A stretch of 12,323 bases of DNA from Pseudomonadota bacterium (GTDB lineage: Bacteria; Pseudomonadota; Gammaproteobacteria; Burkholderiales; Rhodocyclaceae). The stretch covers positions 1-12,323 of the forward strand of contig WRJU01000217.1 in assembly GCA_009778425.1 (NCBI GenBank). Direction: 5' to 3'. Positions 5,016-12,307 of the stretch are shown here, in pieces. Position 1 is the first letter of the stretch. Every line of letters starts with the position of its first letter. Under the pieces are notes generated by a model, which saw nothing but the letters and a program-made list of their open reading frames with translations, made no database searches and was not told where the DNA came from. The position numbers and the translations under genes are program-made.

Positions 5016-6551
5016 GTGAAATTTACCATAAAGATCGCCTCTCCCGAAAAATTGGAAACGGGCTTGCTGGCGCTGTGTGTTTTTGTGGATGCGCCCCTGC
5101 CCCCGGCAAGTCAGGCTGTGGATGGAGCCAGCCGGGACAAGCTTTCCGGTTTCATCTCTTCCGGCGAACTCGATGAAAAAGCGGGGTCGACCCTGCTTCT
5201 GCATGGGCTCGCGGGCGTTTCCGCCCAACGGGTGCTGCTGGTGAGCCTCGGCAAATTCGGCTCGTTCTCTGACAAAGCCTGGCGCGACGCCTTCACCGCC
5301 GTGGGCAAGGCGTTCGCCGACACTTTGGCCAAGGATGGCGCAGCCGTGCTCGAAGAAGCCGCCCTGCCCCCGGGGCGCGACCTCACCTGGGCGTTACGGC
5401 AAGCCGGGCGCATCGTTGCCGACCATGCTTACAGGTTCGATGCCCCGCGCAGCAAAAAAGAAAACGGAAATACAAAACGCGGCGCGCGCAAAGTCACGTT
5501 CATTCTTTCTTCCGAACCCGGTCCATTGCAAAAAGAGGCCCTCTCCCACGGTCAATCCATCGCCGCAGGCATGGCGCTGGCAAAAGACCTGGCCAATCTC
5601 GGAGCCAATATCTGCACGCCCGACAAGCTGGCCGAAACCGCGCTTGCCTTGGGCAAACAGTTCAAGTTTGAAGTCGATGTCCTCAAACGCGCCGACATGG
5701 AAAAACTCGGCATGGGCGCGCTGCTCTCCGTCGCGCAAGGCTCAAACCGGGAGCCGCGATTCATCGTCATGCAGTACCACGGCCACGAGCAAGGGAAAGG
5801 CGACAAAACGCATAAGGGCAGCCGCCCGCGTCCCATCGTGCTGGTCGGCAAGGGCATCACTTTCGACTCCGGTGGCATCTCGCTCAAACCCGGCGCGGAA
5901 ATGGACGAAATGAAATACGACATGAGCGGCGCGGCCAGCGTTATCGGCGCGTTCCAGGCCATTGCCCTCATGGCGTTGCCGATCGACGTCGTCGGCCTTA
6001 TCCCTGCAACCGAAAACATGCCCAGCGGCGATGCTTCCCGCCCCGGTGATGTCGTGCGCTCGATGTCCGGCCAGACCATCGAAATCCTCAACACCGACGC
6101 GGAAGGCCGCCTGATCCTCTGCGATGCCCTCACCTACGCCGAACGCTTCAAACCCGATTGCGTCATCGACATCGCCACCCTGACCGGGGCCTGCGTCGTC
6201 GCGCTGGGCAAAATCCCCAGTGGCCTGCTTTCCACCGATGACGCGCTTGCAGACGAATTGACGCTGAACGGGCTCGATTCGGGCGACCGCGTATGGCGGC
6301 TGCCACTATGGGAGGAATACCAGGAACTGCTCAAGAGCAACTTCGCCGACATGGCCAACATCGGGGGCCGTTTCGGCGGCGCGATTACCGGCGCAGCTTT
6401 CCTGTCGCGTTTCACCGGCGCTTACAAGTGGGCGCACCTGGACATTGCCGGCACGGCCTGGCTGTCCGGCGATGCCAAGGGCGCCACAGGCCGCCCGCTG
6501 CCCCTGCTCGGTGAATTCCTGATTGGCCGCGCCAAAGCGCGTGGACACTGA
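5016..6551 (+). CDS. pepA: Leucyl aminopeptidase PepA (M17 family)
   Basis: Cytosolic hexameric dizinc/manganese aminopeptidase of 511 residues that removes N-terminal residues from peptides. An N-terminal alpha/beta domain (about 1-165) precedes the catalytic domain (about 175-510). Every active-site residue known in E. coli PepA is present at a constant offset of nine: Lys279, Asp284, Lys291, Asp302, Asp361, Glu363 and Arg365, within VGKGITFDSGG and NTDAEGRL. A lysine/histidine-rich loop (about 256-271, HEQGKGDKTHKG) just before the metal site is slightly longer than in E. coli. The GTG start is supported by GGAG (5004-5007) eight bases upstream. Some PepA proteins also bind DNA (Xer recombination, carAB control); nothing here shows whether this one does. 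holC follows 18 bases later. Confidence 0.97.
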   Translation: MKFTIKIASPEKLETGLLALCVFVDAPLPPASQAVDGASRDKLSGFISSGELDEKAGSTLLLHGLAGVSAQRVLLVSLGKFGSFSDKAWRDAFTAVGKAFADTLAKDGAAVLEEAALPPGRDLTWALRQAGRIVADHAYRFDAPRSKKENGNTKRGARKVTFILSSEPGPLQKEALSHGQSIAAGMALAKDLANLGANICTPDKLAETALALGKQFKFEVDVLKRADMEKLGMGALLSVAQGSNREPRFIVMQYHGHEQGKGDKTHKGSRPRPIVLVGKGITFDSGGISLKPGAEMDEMKYDMSGAASVIGAFQAIALMALPIDVVGLIPATENMPSGDASRPGDVVRSMSGQTIEILNTDAEGRLILCDALTYAERFKPDCVIDIATLTGACVVALGKIPSGLLSTDDALADELTLNGLDSGDRVWRLPLWEEYQELLKSNFADMANIGGRFGGAITGAAFLSRFTGAYKWAHLDIAGTAWLSGDAKGATGRPLPLLGEFLIGRAKARGH

Positions 6552-6569
6552 ACCCTCAGGCCGATCATC

Positions 6570-7004
6570 GTGACCAGCATCCATTTCTACCACAATGCCG
6601 AAGACCCGGTCGGGCTGGTCTGCGAGTTGCTCGGCAATGCCCATCGCGGCGGGCGCAAGGCTGTCGTCATCAGTCCGGATGCCGCCCTGGCGCAACGGCT
6701 CGACCGCCAGCTATGGACAGCCGATCCGGGAAATTTCATCCCGCATGTCATGAACGGCTCTCCGCTGGCAACGGAAACGCCCATCATCATCGGCCTTGCC
6801 GGTGAAACAGAGTGGCCGCACACCGACCTGCTTTTCAACCTCGCCTTTGAACTGCCCGCCGCATGCGAACGTTTCCGCATGCTGATCGAAGTCGTCGGTC
6901 GCAGTGAAGCCGAACGCGCGCCCGCGCGCGCGCGCTGGATGCACTATAAACAACAACAGTTCCCGCTCAAGGCGTTCGACGCCGAACGCAGGATGGCGCT
7001 ATGA
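6570..7004 (+). CDS. holC: DNA polymerase III chi subunit HolC
   Basis: Accessory subunit (144 aa) of the replicative clamp loader. Chi binds psi (HolD) and the C-terminal tail of SSB, linking the polymerase to single-stranded DNA on the lagging strand. The chain starts with ..HFYHNAEDP, then CELLGNAHRGGRKAVV, the DRQLWTADPGNFIPH segment and a C-terminal CERFRMLIEVVGRSEAERAPARARW, all typical of HolC. The length is close to E. coli's 147. The GTG start lies 18 bases after pepA, with only a weak AGG upstream. The stop overlaps the next ATG (ATGA at 7001-7004), so the next gene is probably translationally coupled. pepA-holC is a conserved pairing in betaproteobacteria. An alternating CG run (about 6914-6935) encodes the ERAPARAR segment. 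Confidence 0.93.
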   Translation: MTSIHFYHNAEDPVGLVCELLGNAHRGGRKAVVISPDAALAQRLDRQLWTADPGNFIPHVMNGSPLATETPIIIGLAGETEWPHTDLLFNLAFELPAACERFRMLIEVVGRSEAERAPARARWMHYKQQQFPLKAFDAERRMAL

Positions 7005-7948
7005 CTCCCCTTCCCCGCCCATCCCCCCTTCTCGGCTCCGCCGAACTGGATGTTGCCAGCACCCTGATAAACGAAGCCAATGCCCTGTTGCGCCTGCATG
7101 GGGAAGACCCTGGCAATGACGGTACGGGGGATGACCTGCCCGTCCTCACAGAAGTCATTTTCGATCTCGGCGAAGCCCCTACGCCATCCGCTACACCTGC
7201 GCGCCCCAAGCCCGCTACGCCTGCGGCCACGCCTTCTCCGTCTACACAAGCCTTCAGGCCGCAAACCAGCCCACCTGCGCCACGGCCTCAAGGCATCGTA
7301 GCCACACCAGCGGCAAGCACGGTCTTACCGAACGCACAGTCGCCCAAGCCGCAAACCGCCATTCCCCCCGCGTCGCCGCGCCCAAGCACGCCACGCGCCC
7401 AAGGCGTCGCGCCCGTGCCTACGTCAACCACGGCCACACCGCCGCGCCCAACCGTACCGTCGGCGTCATCGGCGCAACCCACAACCTCTACGGTCGTTGC
7501 GCCAAAACCTTCACCGCAAAGCGGGCTGGCAGCGCATTCTCAGCCACAACCGCGATTGCGGACCATGTGGTCTCAAACCACCCTTCCTCCCAACACGCCT
7601 TCGGTCGCACCATCGCCCAAGCCGCGAGCCACAACACCAACCCGCCAGCCCGTAGCGCCTGCTCCACCACCTGCGGCGAAACAGCCCCCTCCCCTTTCGG
7701 ACGCAACGGTTGTACAAGCGCAAGCCATCGCCGAAAAACTGAAGCAGCTCGACACCCTCATTGTCGGAGAAGTCGAAGCCTGGCTGCGCGAAGAACTTCC
7801 CGCGCTGGTCGTGCGTGAAATCTCCAGACTCAACGAACGTTTGCGCGCCGAAGCCATCGCGCACTTGCGCGCAACCCTGCTGCCACGCATCTCGGAACAC
7901 ATCTCCGGGAAAATCGAAAAGATTGGACGCTCTGAACCGAATTCTTGA
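7001..7948 (+). CDS. Low-complexity Pro/Ala/Thr-rich protein with a helical C-terminal domain (315 aa)
   Basis: Function unknown. Three parts are visible. The first is a short N-terminal region (1-62) with a helix (ELDVASTLINEANALLRLHG) and the acidic motif DDLPVLTEVIFDL. The second is a linker of about 170 residues (63-232), almost all Pro, Ala, Thr, Ser and Gln and surely disordered. The third is an amphipathic helical C-terminus (about 234-307) with LDTLIVGEVEAWLREELPAL, then more charged helices. It overlaps holC by ATGA and sits where many betaproteobacteria keep an unnamed gene between holC and valS. The LPVLTEV motif recalls, from memory only, the Burkholderia DUF2486-type proteins at that locus. 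The helix-linker-helix plan and the WL..xLPxLV segment also resemble the alphaproteobacterial polar organiser PopZ (DUF2497). I have not been able to compare either. Being cytosolic is inferred from the lack of a signal peptide. Confidence 0.75.
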   Translation: MTPLPRPSPLLGSAELDVASTLINEANALLRLHGEDPGNDGTGDDLPVLTEVIFDLGEAPTPSATPARPKPATPAATPSPSTQAFRPQTSPPAPRPQGIVATPAASTVLPNAQSPKPQTAIPPASPRPSTPRAQGVAPVPTSTTATPPRPTVPSASSAQPTTSTVVAPKPSPQSGLAAHSQPQPRLRTMWSQTTLPPNTPSVAPSPKPRATTPTRQPVAPAPPPAAKQPPPLSDATVVQAQAIAEKLKQLDTLIVGEVEAWLREELPALVVREISRLNERLRAEAIAHLRATLLPRISEHISGKIEKIGRSEPNS

Positions 7949-7955
7949 AGGAGGG
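7948..7955 (+). promoter_or_regulatory. Strong Shine-Dalgarno site for the HHE protein
   Basis: AAGGAGGG lies five bases before the ATG at 7961 and shares its first base with the upstream stop codon. It is one of the strongest ribosome sites in the window. It suggests this gene is translated independently, at a higher rate than the coupled gene before it. Confidence 0.7.
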
Positions 7956-7960
7956 CAGCG

Positions 7961-8500
7961 ATGAACAAACCCAGCTTTTTGTTGAACCTCTTGAACAGCA
8001 AAACCGAGACATCACTGAGGCCCGAGGAATCTCAATCGGATGATTCCGACCATTCTCCGCCGCAATTGCAAATCGACTACGACAGCCGACTGATTTGCAA
8101 ACTGAAAGAAGATCACGCCGAATTACTTCGTTTATTCAATGAAATCAAAGCTTTCTCTAAACATGGAGGCTACGCGGCCATACCGGAGCTTCTCGCGTCC
8201 TTCCAGATGGCACTTCAGACGCATCTGATGGTAGAAAACATCAGGTTTTATACGTATTTGCAGCGCTTCCTCGCAAAAAATACAGGCTTATCGAGCTTCA
8301 TCATCAATGTCAAACAGGAAATGGACGGCATTGCGCATGCAGTCATGTGTTTTACAGACACGTATAAAACCCGGGAAATGATCGAAGAAAAAGATACCGA
8401 ATTCAAGAAGGAACTGAGTGGAATCGGCGAAGGCCTGCTCAAACGCATCCATCTGGAAGAAACGCGGCTCTTTTCGCTGTACATGCCTTCTTATCAGTAA
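7961..8500 (+). CDS. Hemerythrin-like HHE-domain protein (179 aa)
   Basis: A disordered acidic N-terminus (about 1-40) precedes a four-helix domain (about 42-175) with the metal-ligand pattern of hemerythrin HHE proteins. His52 is in LKEDHAELLRLF, His88 and Glu92 in THLMVENIRFYTYL, His126 in EMDGIAHAV, and His164 with Glu166/167 in HLEETRLFSLY. Such domains hold a di-iron centre and bind O2, NO or peroxide, or sense them. The spacing after His164 is one residue shorter than the usual HxxxE, so the second metal shell may be altered. It starts 12 bases after the previous gene behind a strong ribosome site, and its codon use looks less GC-rich than its neighbours. No output domain is fused. An Rsd/AlgQ-type four-helix sigma-binding fold is a less likely alternative. 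Confidence 0.72.
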   Translation: MNKPSFLLNLLNSKTETSLRPEESQSDDSDHSPPQLQIDYDSRLICKLKEDHAELLRLFNEIKAFSKHGGYAAIPELLASFQMALQTHLMVENIRFYTYLQRFLAKNTGLSSFIINVKQEMDGIAHAVMCFTDTYKTREMIEEKDTEFKKELSGIGEGLLKRIHLEETRLFSLYMPSYQ

Positions 8501-8540
8501 AGCGGACGGACGCTTCCTTCGACCGACAAGCGGGAGGAGG

Positions 8541-9452
8541 CTAGGACGGTGCGTCCTTTCGCCCGCCGTCCACGAGCCGCATGGACAGGTCGAGCGCTTT
8601 CACGTCCTTGGTCAGGCTGCCGATGGAAATGCGGTCGACGCCCGTGGCGGCAATAGCGCGCACGCTCTCTAAATTAACCCCACCCGAGGCTTCGAGCACG
8701 GCGCGCCCGGCAGTGATGCGCACGGCTTCGCTCATCTCAATCAAGCTCATGTTGTCGAGCAGGATCATCCCTGCTCCGGCCTCAATCGCTGCCCGCAATT
8801 CATCGATGTTTTCGACCTCGACCTCGATGAAAACTCCCGGCGGCGAGATGGCTTGCGCCGCTTTGACCGCCTTATAGACCCCGCCCGCGGCAATGATGTG
8901 GTTTTCTTTTATCAGGATACCGTCGTAGAGACCCATGCGGTGATTGAACCCACCCCCGGCCATAACCGCGTATTTCTGTGCCTGCCGCAGCCCCGGCAGG
9001 GTTTTGCGCGTATCGACGATCCGGGCTTTCGTGCCGACGACTGCATCCACGTAACGGCGGGTGACAGTGGCGACGGACGAGAGCAACTGCAGAAAATTGA
9101 GCGCGGTGCGTTCGGCAGTCAGCAGGGCGCGCGCCGGAGCGAACACGTCGCACAGCACCTGGTCGGGCGAGACGAAATCGCCCTCCCGCACATGCCAGTG
9201 CACCGCCGACATCGGGGAGAGCGCGGCAAAAGTAGCGTCAAACCAAGCCATACCGCACACAACGGCAGCCTCGCGGGCGATGACTGTAGCGCGGGCCTGC
9301 GTGTGGGAAGAAATGAGAAGGGCGGTCAGGTCGCCGCTGCCGACGTCTTCGGCCAGCGCGGCGGCGACATTGCGCCCGATTTCAATCCTGAGACGATCAT
9401 CAAGCATGGCTGTCACATCCGTGCGCGGATGGGCATGGGATAGACGGCTCAT
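8541..9452 (-). CDS. nadC: Nicotinate-nucleotide pyrophosphorylase NadC
   Basis: Quinolinate phosphoribosyltransferase (303 aa), which converts quinolinate and PRPP to nicotinate mononucleotide, CO2 and PPi in de novo NAD synthesis; it is a cytosolic dimer or hexamer. Family motifs in order are EDVGSGDLT (35-43), RTALNFLQ (115-122), DTRKTLPGLR (147-156), GGGFNHRMGL (166-175), IKENH (181-185), EVEVEN (210-215), LLDNM (231-235), EASGG (254-258) and SIGSLT (276-281). The ATG at 9452 overlaps the stop of the PilZ gene (ATGA) and has no Shine-Dalgarno sequence of its own, so it probably depends on translation from upstream. A second Met (codon 16, at 9407) would also leave the whole enzyme. nadA and nadB are not in the window. 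It converges with the HHE gene across a 40-base gap that lacks an evident terminator. Confidence 0.95.
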   Translation of the reverse strand: MSRLSHAHPRTDVTAMLDDRLRIEIGRNVAAALAEDVGSGDLTALLISSHTQARATVIAREAAVVCGMAWFDATFAALSPMSAVHWHVREGDFVSPDQVLCDVFAPARALLTAERTALNFLQLLSSVATVTRRYVDAVVGTKARIVDTRKTLPGLRQAQKYAVMAGGGFNHRMGLYDGILIKENHIIAAGGVYKAVKAAQAISPPGVFIEVEVENIDELRAAIEAGAGMILLDNMSLIEMSEAVRITAGRAVLEASGGVNLESVRAIAATGVDRISIGSLTKDVKALDLSMRLVDGGRKDAPS

Positions 9453-10876
9453 GCGACATGATAGATACGCAGGTCGAAACTCTTGCCCCTCAACGCATCG
9501 CCCAATGGGCGCAGCTTGTGGACAACCGAGTTTTCTCCCATGGCGAAAATAGGATCGTCATTTTCCAATGTCCCCACAGGGGCAAGCAGGCGAATCGCCC
9601 CGCCACGGCGTACCGGATCGCAGACGCACAATTCGCGCTGGCGATGTCCATCGTCTACGCGCGCAAGTTCAGGGTTGGTCGACAAGGTGGCGATGCCTAT
9701 CTCGATATGCGACTTCGTTGTGCGCAGGCGGCGCACGACCCCGATATGCCACTGAGTTCCCTCTTCGGGGCAAAAAGCGACCAGGTCGCCCGCTGTGGGC
9801 ACGTTGACCTTGATGTTGCGCGGGGTAATCGCTCCCACGCCGCCAAGGCTCATATCGGTGATATGCCAGGTTCCCATCCCCACGGCGATGGCTTCCGTCG
9901 AGTCGTCGACCAAAAGGTTCATGGCCTGTTCATAGCCGCGCACCACGGACAAACGGGCGTTGAGGGGATAGCGCCGATGACGCCGCAACGGCGGATTGAA
10001 CGACCACTGCCGCCGCAAATGCGTCACGGCCGAGCTCAGTTCTCTTGCGTCTATATGTTCAAGGCCATCGGGAGTCCGCCCGAGGACGAGGCTGCCGTGA
10101 ATCTCGGACAGCTTATCCACCGCTTCCGCCGTCACGAACCACCAACCTGTGAAGGATGCCGACTTTTTCGCCAGACGCGCGGGAATTCCACGTTGCGCCA
10201 CATCGACCCCGTAAAGCGCGCCTTCCACATGTTCGCGCACCATGAACAAATCCGGCAGCAAGCGCGCGATCAGACGGGCAATGGCAAACCCCGCTTTCAG
10301 GGTCTGCTGATCCAGTGCCGCAGCGTGATAGGCGATTGCCCGCAGGTACTCGCGCGCCACAGCTTCGCTCGCTCCCCGCACTTGTTGCACGGCTTCGTTA
10401 TAGTCCGAGGCAAACAAGTCACCGAGCCAGGCCCATAGCCGGGTATCGGGGGCATGGCGGTTAACGAGGCCCCACCTGATCGTCTCGGCCCCGGCTCTGG
10501 CCAGCACATCAACGGAAATGCAGCCCGGCTCGGCTCGGTCAGCGGCACACAGAGCCTCGAAGAAATCGCGTATGGATTGGTGCGCCGCCGCCGTCCAGCG
10601 AAACCGATCCGGGCCGGTTTCCTGTTCCGGGCAAAGTGTTTCGAGGGTATCGAGGAATTTTTCCAGGGCGCGCGACGCGCGATCCGCCAGGGAAAGCATG
10701 GAGTCCCCGCCGTGCAGGGTAGCGATATACGTCTTTGCCGTGGAAATGACCCCGGCTATACGGTCAATACCTTTACCATTTTTTTCAATAAAAATACCTG
10801 AATCCCGGTCAGAACGGGCGTTCATATTCTGTTCCGCCATTTCTTGCTCCACACGATAGAATCTGCTGCTTTCCAT
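9449..10876 (-). CDS. PilZ-domain protein, predicted c-di-GMP effector (475 aa)
   Basis: A cytosolic-looking protein without signal peptide or membrane helix. Residues about 60-290 are helical and match no family I know. Residues about 298-400 form a PilZ domain with both c-di-GMP motifs, RxxxR (Arg298-Arg302, RRHRRY) and DxSxxG (Asp341, Ser343, Gly346, ITDMSLGG). Residues 401-475 are a further beta-rich tail. Intact motifs predict binding of cyclic di-GMP; the output is unknown (flagellar, pilus or polysaccharide control are usual for PilZ proteins). Two starts are possible. The longest frame begins at 10876, where the ribosome site is weak (GTAGG). An ATG at 10840 has GGAG six bases upstream and leaves 463 residues; I rate the latter slightly better supported. 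It is coupled to nadC by ATGA and divergent from thyA. Confidence 0.85.
   Translation of the reverse strand: MESSRFYRVEQEMAEQNMNARSDRDSGIFIEKNGKGIDRIAGVISTAKTYIATLHGGDSMLSLADRASRALEKFLDTLETLCPEQETGPDRFRWTAAAHQSIRDFFEALCAADRAEPGCISVDVLARAGAETIRWGLVNRHAPDTRLWAWLGDLFASDYNEAVQQVRGASEAVAREYLRAIAYHAAALDQQTLKAGFAIARLIARLLPDLFMVREHVEGALYGVDVAQRGIPARLAKKSASFTGWWFVTAEAVDKLSEIHGSLVLGRTPDGLEHIDARELSSAVTHLRRQWSFNPPLRRHRRYPLNARLSVVRGYEQAMNLLVDDSTEAIAVGMGTWHITDMSLGGVGAITPRNIKVNVPTAGDLVAFCPEEGTQWHIGVVRRLRTTKSHIEIGIATLSTNPELARVDDGHRQRELCVCDPVRRGGAIRLLAPVGTLENDDPIFAMGENSVVHKLRPLGDALRGKSFDLRIYHVA
10847..10850 (-). promoter_or_regulatory. Shine-Dalgarno site for the alternative start of the PilZ protein
   Basis: GGAG, six bases before the in-frame ATG at 10840. 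It is better placed than anything before the ATG at 10876. If used, the gap to the divergent thyA grows from 26 to 62 bases, leaving more room for promoters. Confidence 0.45.
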
Positions 10877-10902
10877 AGAATCGGGCCTACCCGGAAACCA
10901 CC

Positions 10903-11697
10903 GTGAAACAATACCTAGAGTTGATGCGCCATGTCCTGGAACACGGCGACGAAAAAACGGATCGTACCGGAACTGGCACGCTTTCCGTTTTTGGCTGGCA
11001 GATGCGCTTCCCGCTCCAGGACGGGTTTCCGTTGCTGACTACCAAAAAACTGCATACACGTTCGATCATCCATGAACTGCTGTGGTTCCTGCAAGGCGAT
11101 ACCAGTATCCATTATCTCAGGGATCACGGAGTGTCGATATGGGACGAATGGGCAGATGAAAACGGTGAGCTGGGTCCTGTCTATGGCAAGCAGTGGCGGC
11201 GCTGGGAAAGCGCCGACGGGCGTGCCATAGACCAGATCAGCGCACTTGTCGAAAACCTGAAAAACCATCCGGACTCCCGGCGGCATCTCGTCACGGCCTG
11301 GAACCCAGGCGAAATCGACCGTATGGCGCTGCCCCCCTGCCACGCGCTGTTCCAGTTCTACGTGGCCAACGGAAAGTTATCATGCCAGCTCTATCAGCGC
11401 AGCGCAGATATTTTTCTCGGTGTACCGTTCAACATCGCCTCATACGCCCTGCTCACGCTGATGCTGGCGCAGGTGTGCGGCTACCGGCCAGGCGAGTTCA
11501 TCTGGACGGGCGGCGATTGCCACCTGTACCTCAACCATCTCGACCAAGCCCGCGAACAGCTCTCTCGCGAATTGCGCCCGCTTCCCGCCATGCGGCTCAA
11601 CCCGGCAGTCGATGATATTTTTGCCTTCCGCTTTGAAGATTTCTCCCTGAGCGGCTACGACCCGCACCCTCACATCAAGGCATCGGTTGCCGTATGA
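10903..11697 (+). CDS. thyA: Thymidylate synthase ThyA
   Basis: Cytosolic dimeric enzyme that methylates dUMP to dTMP using 5,10-methylenetetrahydrofolate, leaving dihydrofolate. The 264 residues are collinear with E. coli ThyA without a gap: the nucleophile Cys146 (PPCHALFQFYV) and dUMP contacts Arg21, Arg166, Ser167, Asp169, Asn177, His207 and Tyr209 all occupy the E. coli positions. The GTG start was chosen because MKQYLELM aligns with the E. coli N-terminus; GGAA seven bases upstream is a weak ribosome site. folA overlaps the stop by ATGA, so the enzyme that makes dihydrofolate and the one that recycles it are made together. The promoter must lie in the short divergent gap or inside the PilZ gene; I see no convincing one. 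Confidence 0.98.
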   Translation: MKQYLELMRHVLEHGDEKTDRTGTGTLSVFGWQMRFPLQDGFPLLTTKKLHTRSIIHELLWFLQGDTSIHYLRDHGVSIWDEWADENGELGPVYGKQWRRWESADGRAIDQISALVENLKNHPDSRRHLVTAWNPGEIDRMALPPCHALFQFYVANGKLSCQLYQRSADIFLGVPFNIASYALLTLMLAQVCGYRPGEFIWTGGDCHLYLNHLDQAREQLSRELRPLPAMRLNPAVDDIFAFRFEDFSLSGYDPHPHIKASVAV

Positions 11698-12227
11698 ACG
11701 CCCTGCCCTCCCGCCCCGAGATCATCCTCATCGCCGCAGTTGCCCGCAACGGGATCATTGGCCGCGACAACGCCCTGCCCTGGCGGCTGAAGGCCGACCT
11801 CGCCCATTTCCGCGCGGCAACAATGGGGCATCCGGTGCTAATGGGCCGCAAGACCTGGGAATCGCTCGCAAAGCCCCTGCCTGGCCGCCGCAATATCGTG
11901 CTTACGCGGCAACCCGGCTACCAGGCGCAAGGGGCTGAAATTTTCGCTTCAGCGGATGAAGCGCTGGCCGCCATCGGAGACGCCGCGCGCGTGTTCGTGA
12001 TCGGCGGAGCCGAAATTTACCGTCTTCTGTTACAGAAAGCAGACGTTCTGCTCCTGTCTGAAGTAGCCGCCGATGTAGCGGGCGATGCCCGTTTCCCGGA
12101 TTTTGACCGTGCGCGCTTCCGGGAAACCTCCCGAACGACCCACCTCGCCGACGCAGATAACGAGTACACGGTCGATTTCGTGGAATACCGGCGCATCCAA
12201 GAAAACCCTCGACAACCCGGTTTCTAG
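11694..12227 (+). CDS. folA: Dihydrofolate reductase FolA
   Basis: NADPH-dependent reduction of dihydrofolate to tetrahydrofolate, closing the cycle opened by ThyA. The 177-residue chain has the chromosomal DHFR pattern: IAAVARNGIIG (13-23), NALPW with Trp30 (Trp22 in E. coli), the catalytic acid Asp35 (Asp27 in E. coli) in KADLAHF, MGRKTWES, PLPGRRNIVLT for NADPH, and VIGGAEIY near residue 105. It has about eight extra N-terminal residues (MNALPSRP) and a short C-terminal extension relative to E. coli (159 aa). Its ATG overlaps the thyA stop as ATGA, indicating translational coupling. None of the features of plasmid-borne trimethoprim-resistant types is visible. Confidence 0.97.
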   Translation: MNALPSRPEIILIAAVARNGIIGRDNALPWRLKADLAHFRAATMGHPVLMGRKTWESLAKPLPGRRNIVLTRQPGYQAQGAEIFASADEALAAIGDAARVFVIGGAEIYRLLLQKADVLLLSEVAADVAGDARFPDFDRARFRETSRTTHLADADNEYTVDFVEYRRIQENPRQPGF

Positions 12228-12252
12228 AGCGTTTTCTGTTCAAGTGCGTACC

Positions 12253-12277
12253 CCCCTCTCCCCTTGTGGGAGAGGGG
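12253..12277. repeat. GC-rich hairpin repeat after folA (possible terminator or dispersed element)
   Basis: CCCCTCTCCC (12253-12262) and GGGAGAGGGG (12268-12277) form a perfect 10-bp stem with a five-base loop. A further GGGGAGAGGGG copy follows at 12281-12291. Hairpins of CCCTCTCCC/GGGAGAGGG type are scattered between genes in many proteobacteria. It lies 25 bases after the folA stop and could end the thyA-folA transcript, but no U-tract follows. Confidence 0.65.
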
Positions 12278-12307
12278 CAGGGGGAGAGGGGTCAGTGTCG
12301 CCTCCAT

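Noticed and set aside
5552..6133. Minus-strand frame of 193 codons within pepA
   Set aside because: It lies opposite the PepA active-site region, whose catalytic residues are all intact on the plus strand.
7063..7700. Coding status of the Pro/Thr-rich stretch, which might be a frameshifted region
   Set aside because: The frame is open from the ATGA overlap with holC to the helical C-terminus, and both ends look like normal protein; low complexity alone explains the middle.
8501..8540. Terminator between the HHE gene and nadC
   Set aside because: Only weak complementarity (CTTCC/GGGAG) and no U-tract on either strand.
9458..10438. Plus-strand open frame (326 codons) opposite the PilZ gene
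   Set aside because: The PilZ domain motifs are on the minus strand; the plus frame has no family features and results from high GC content.
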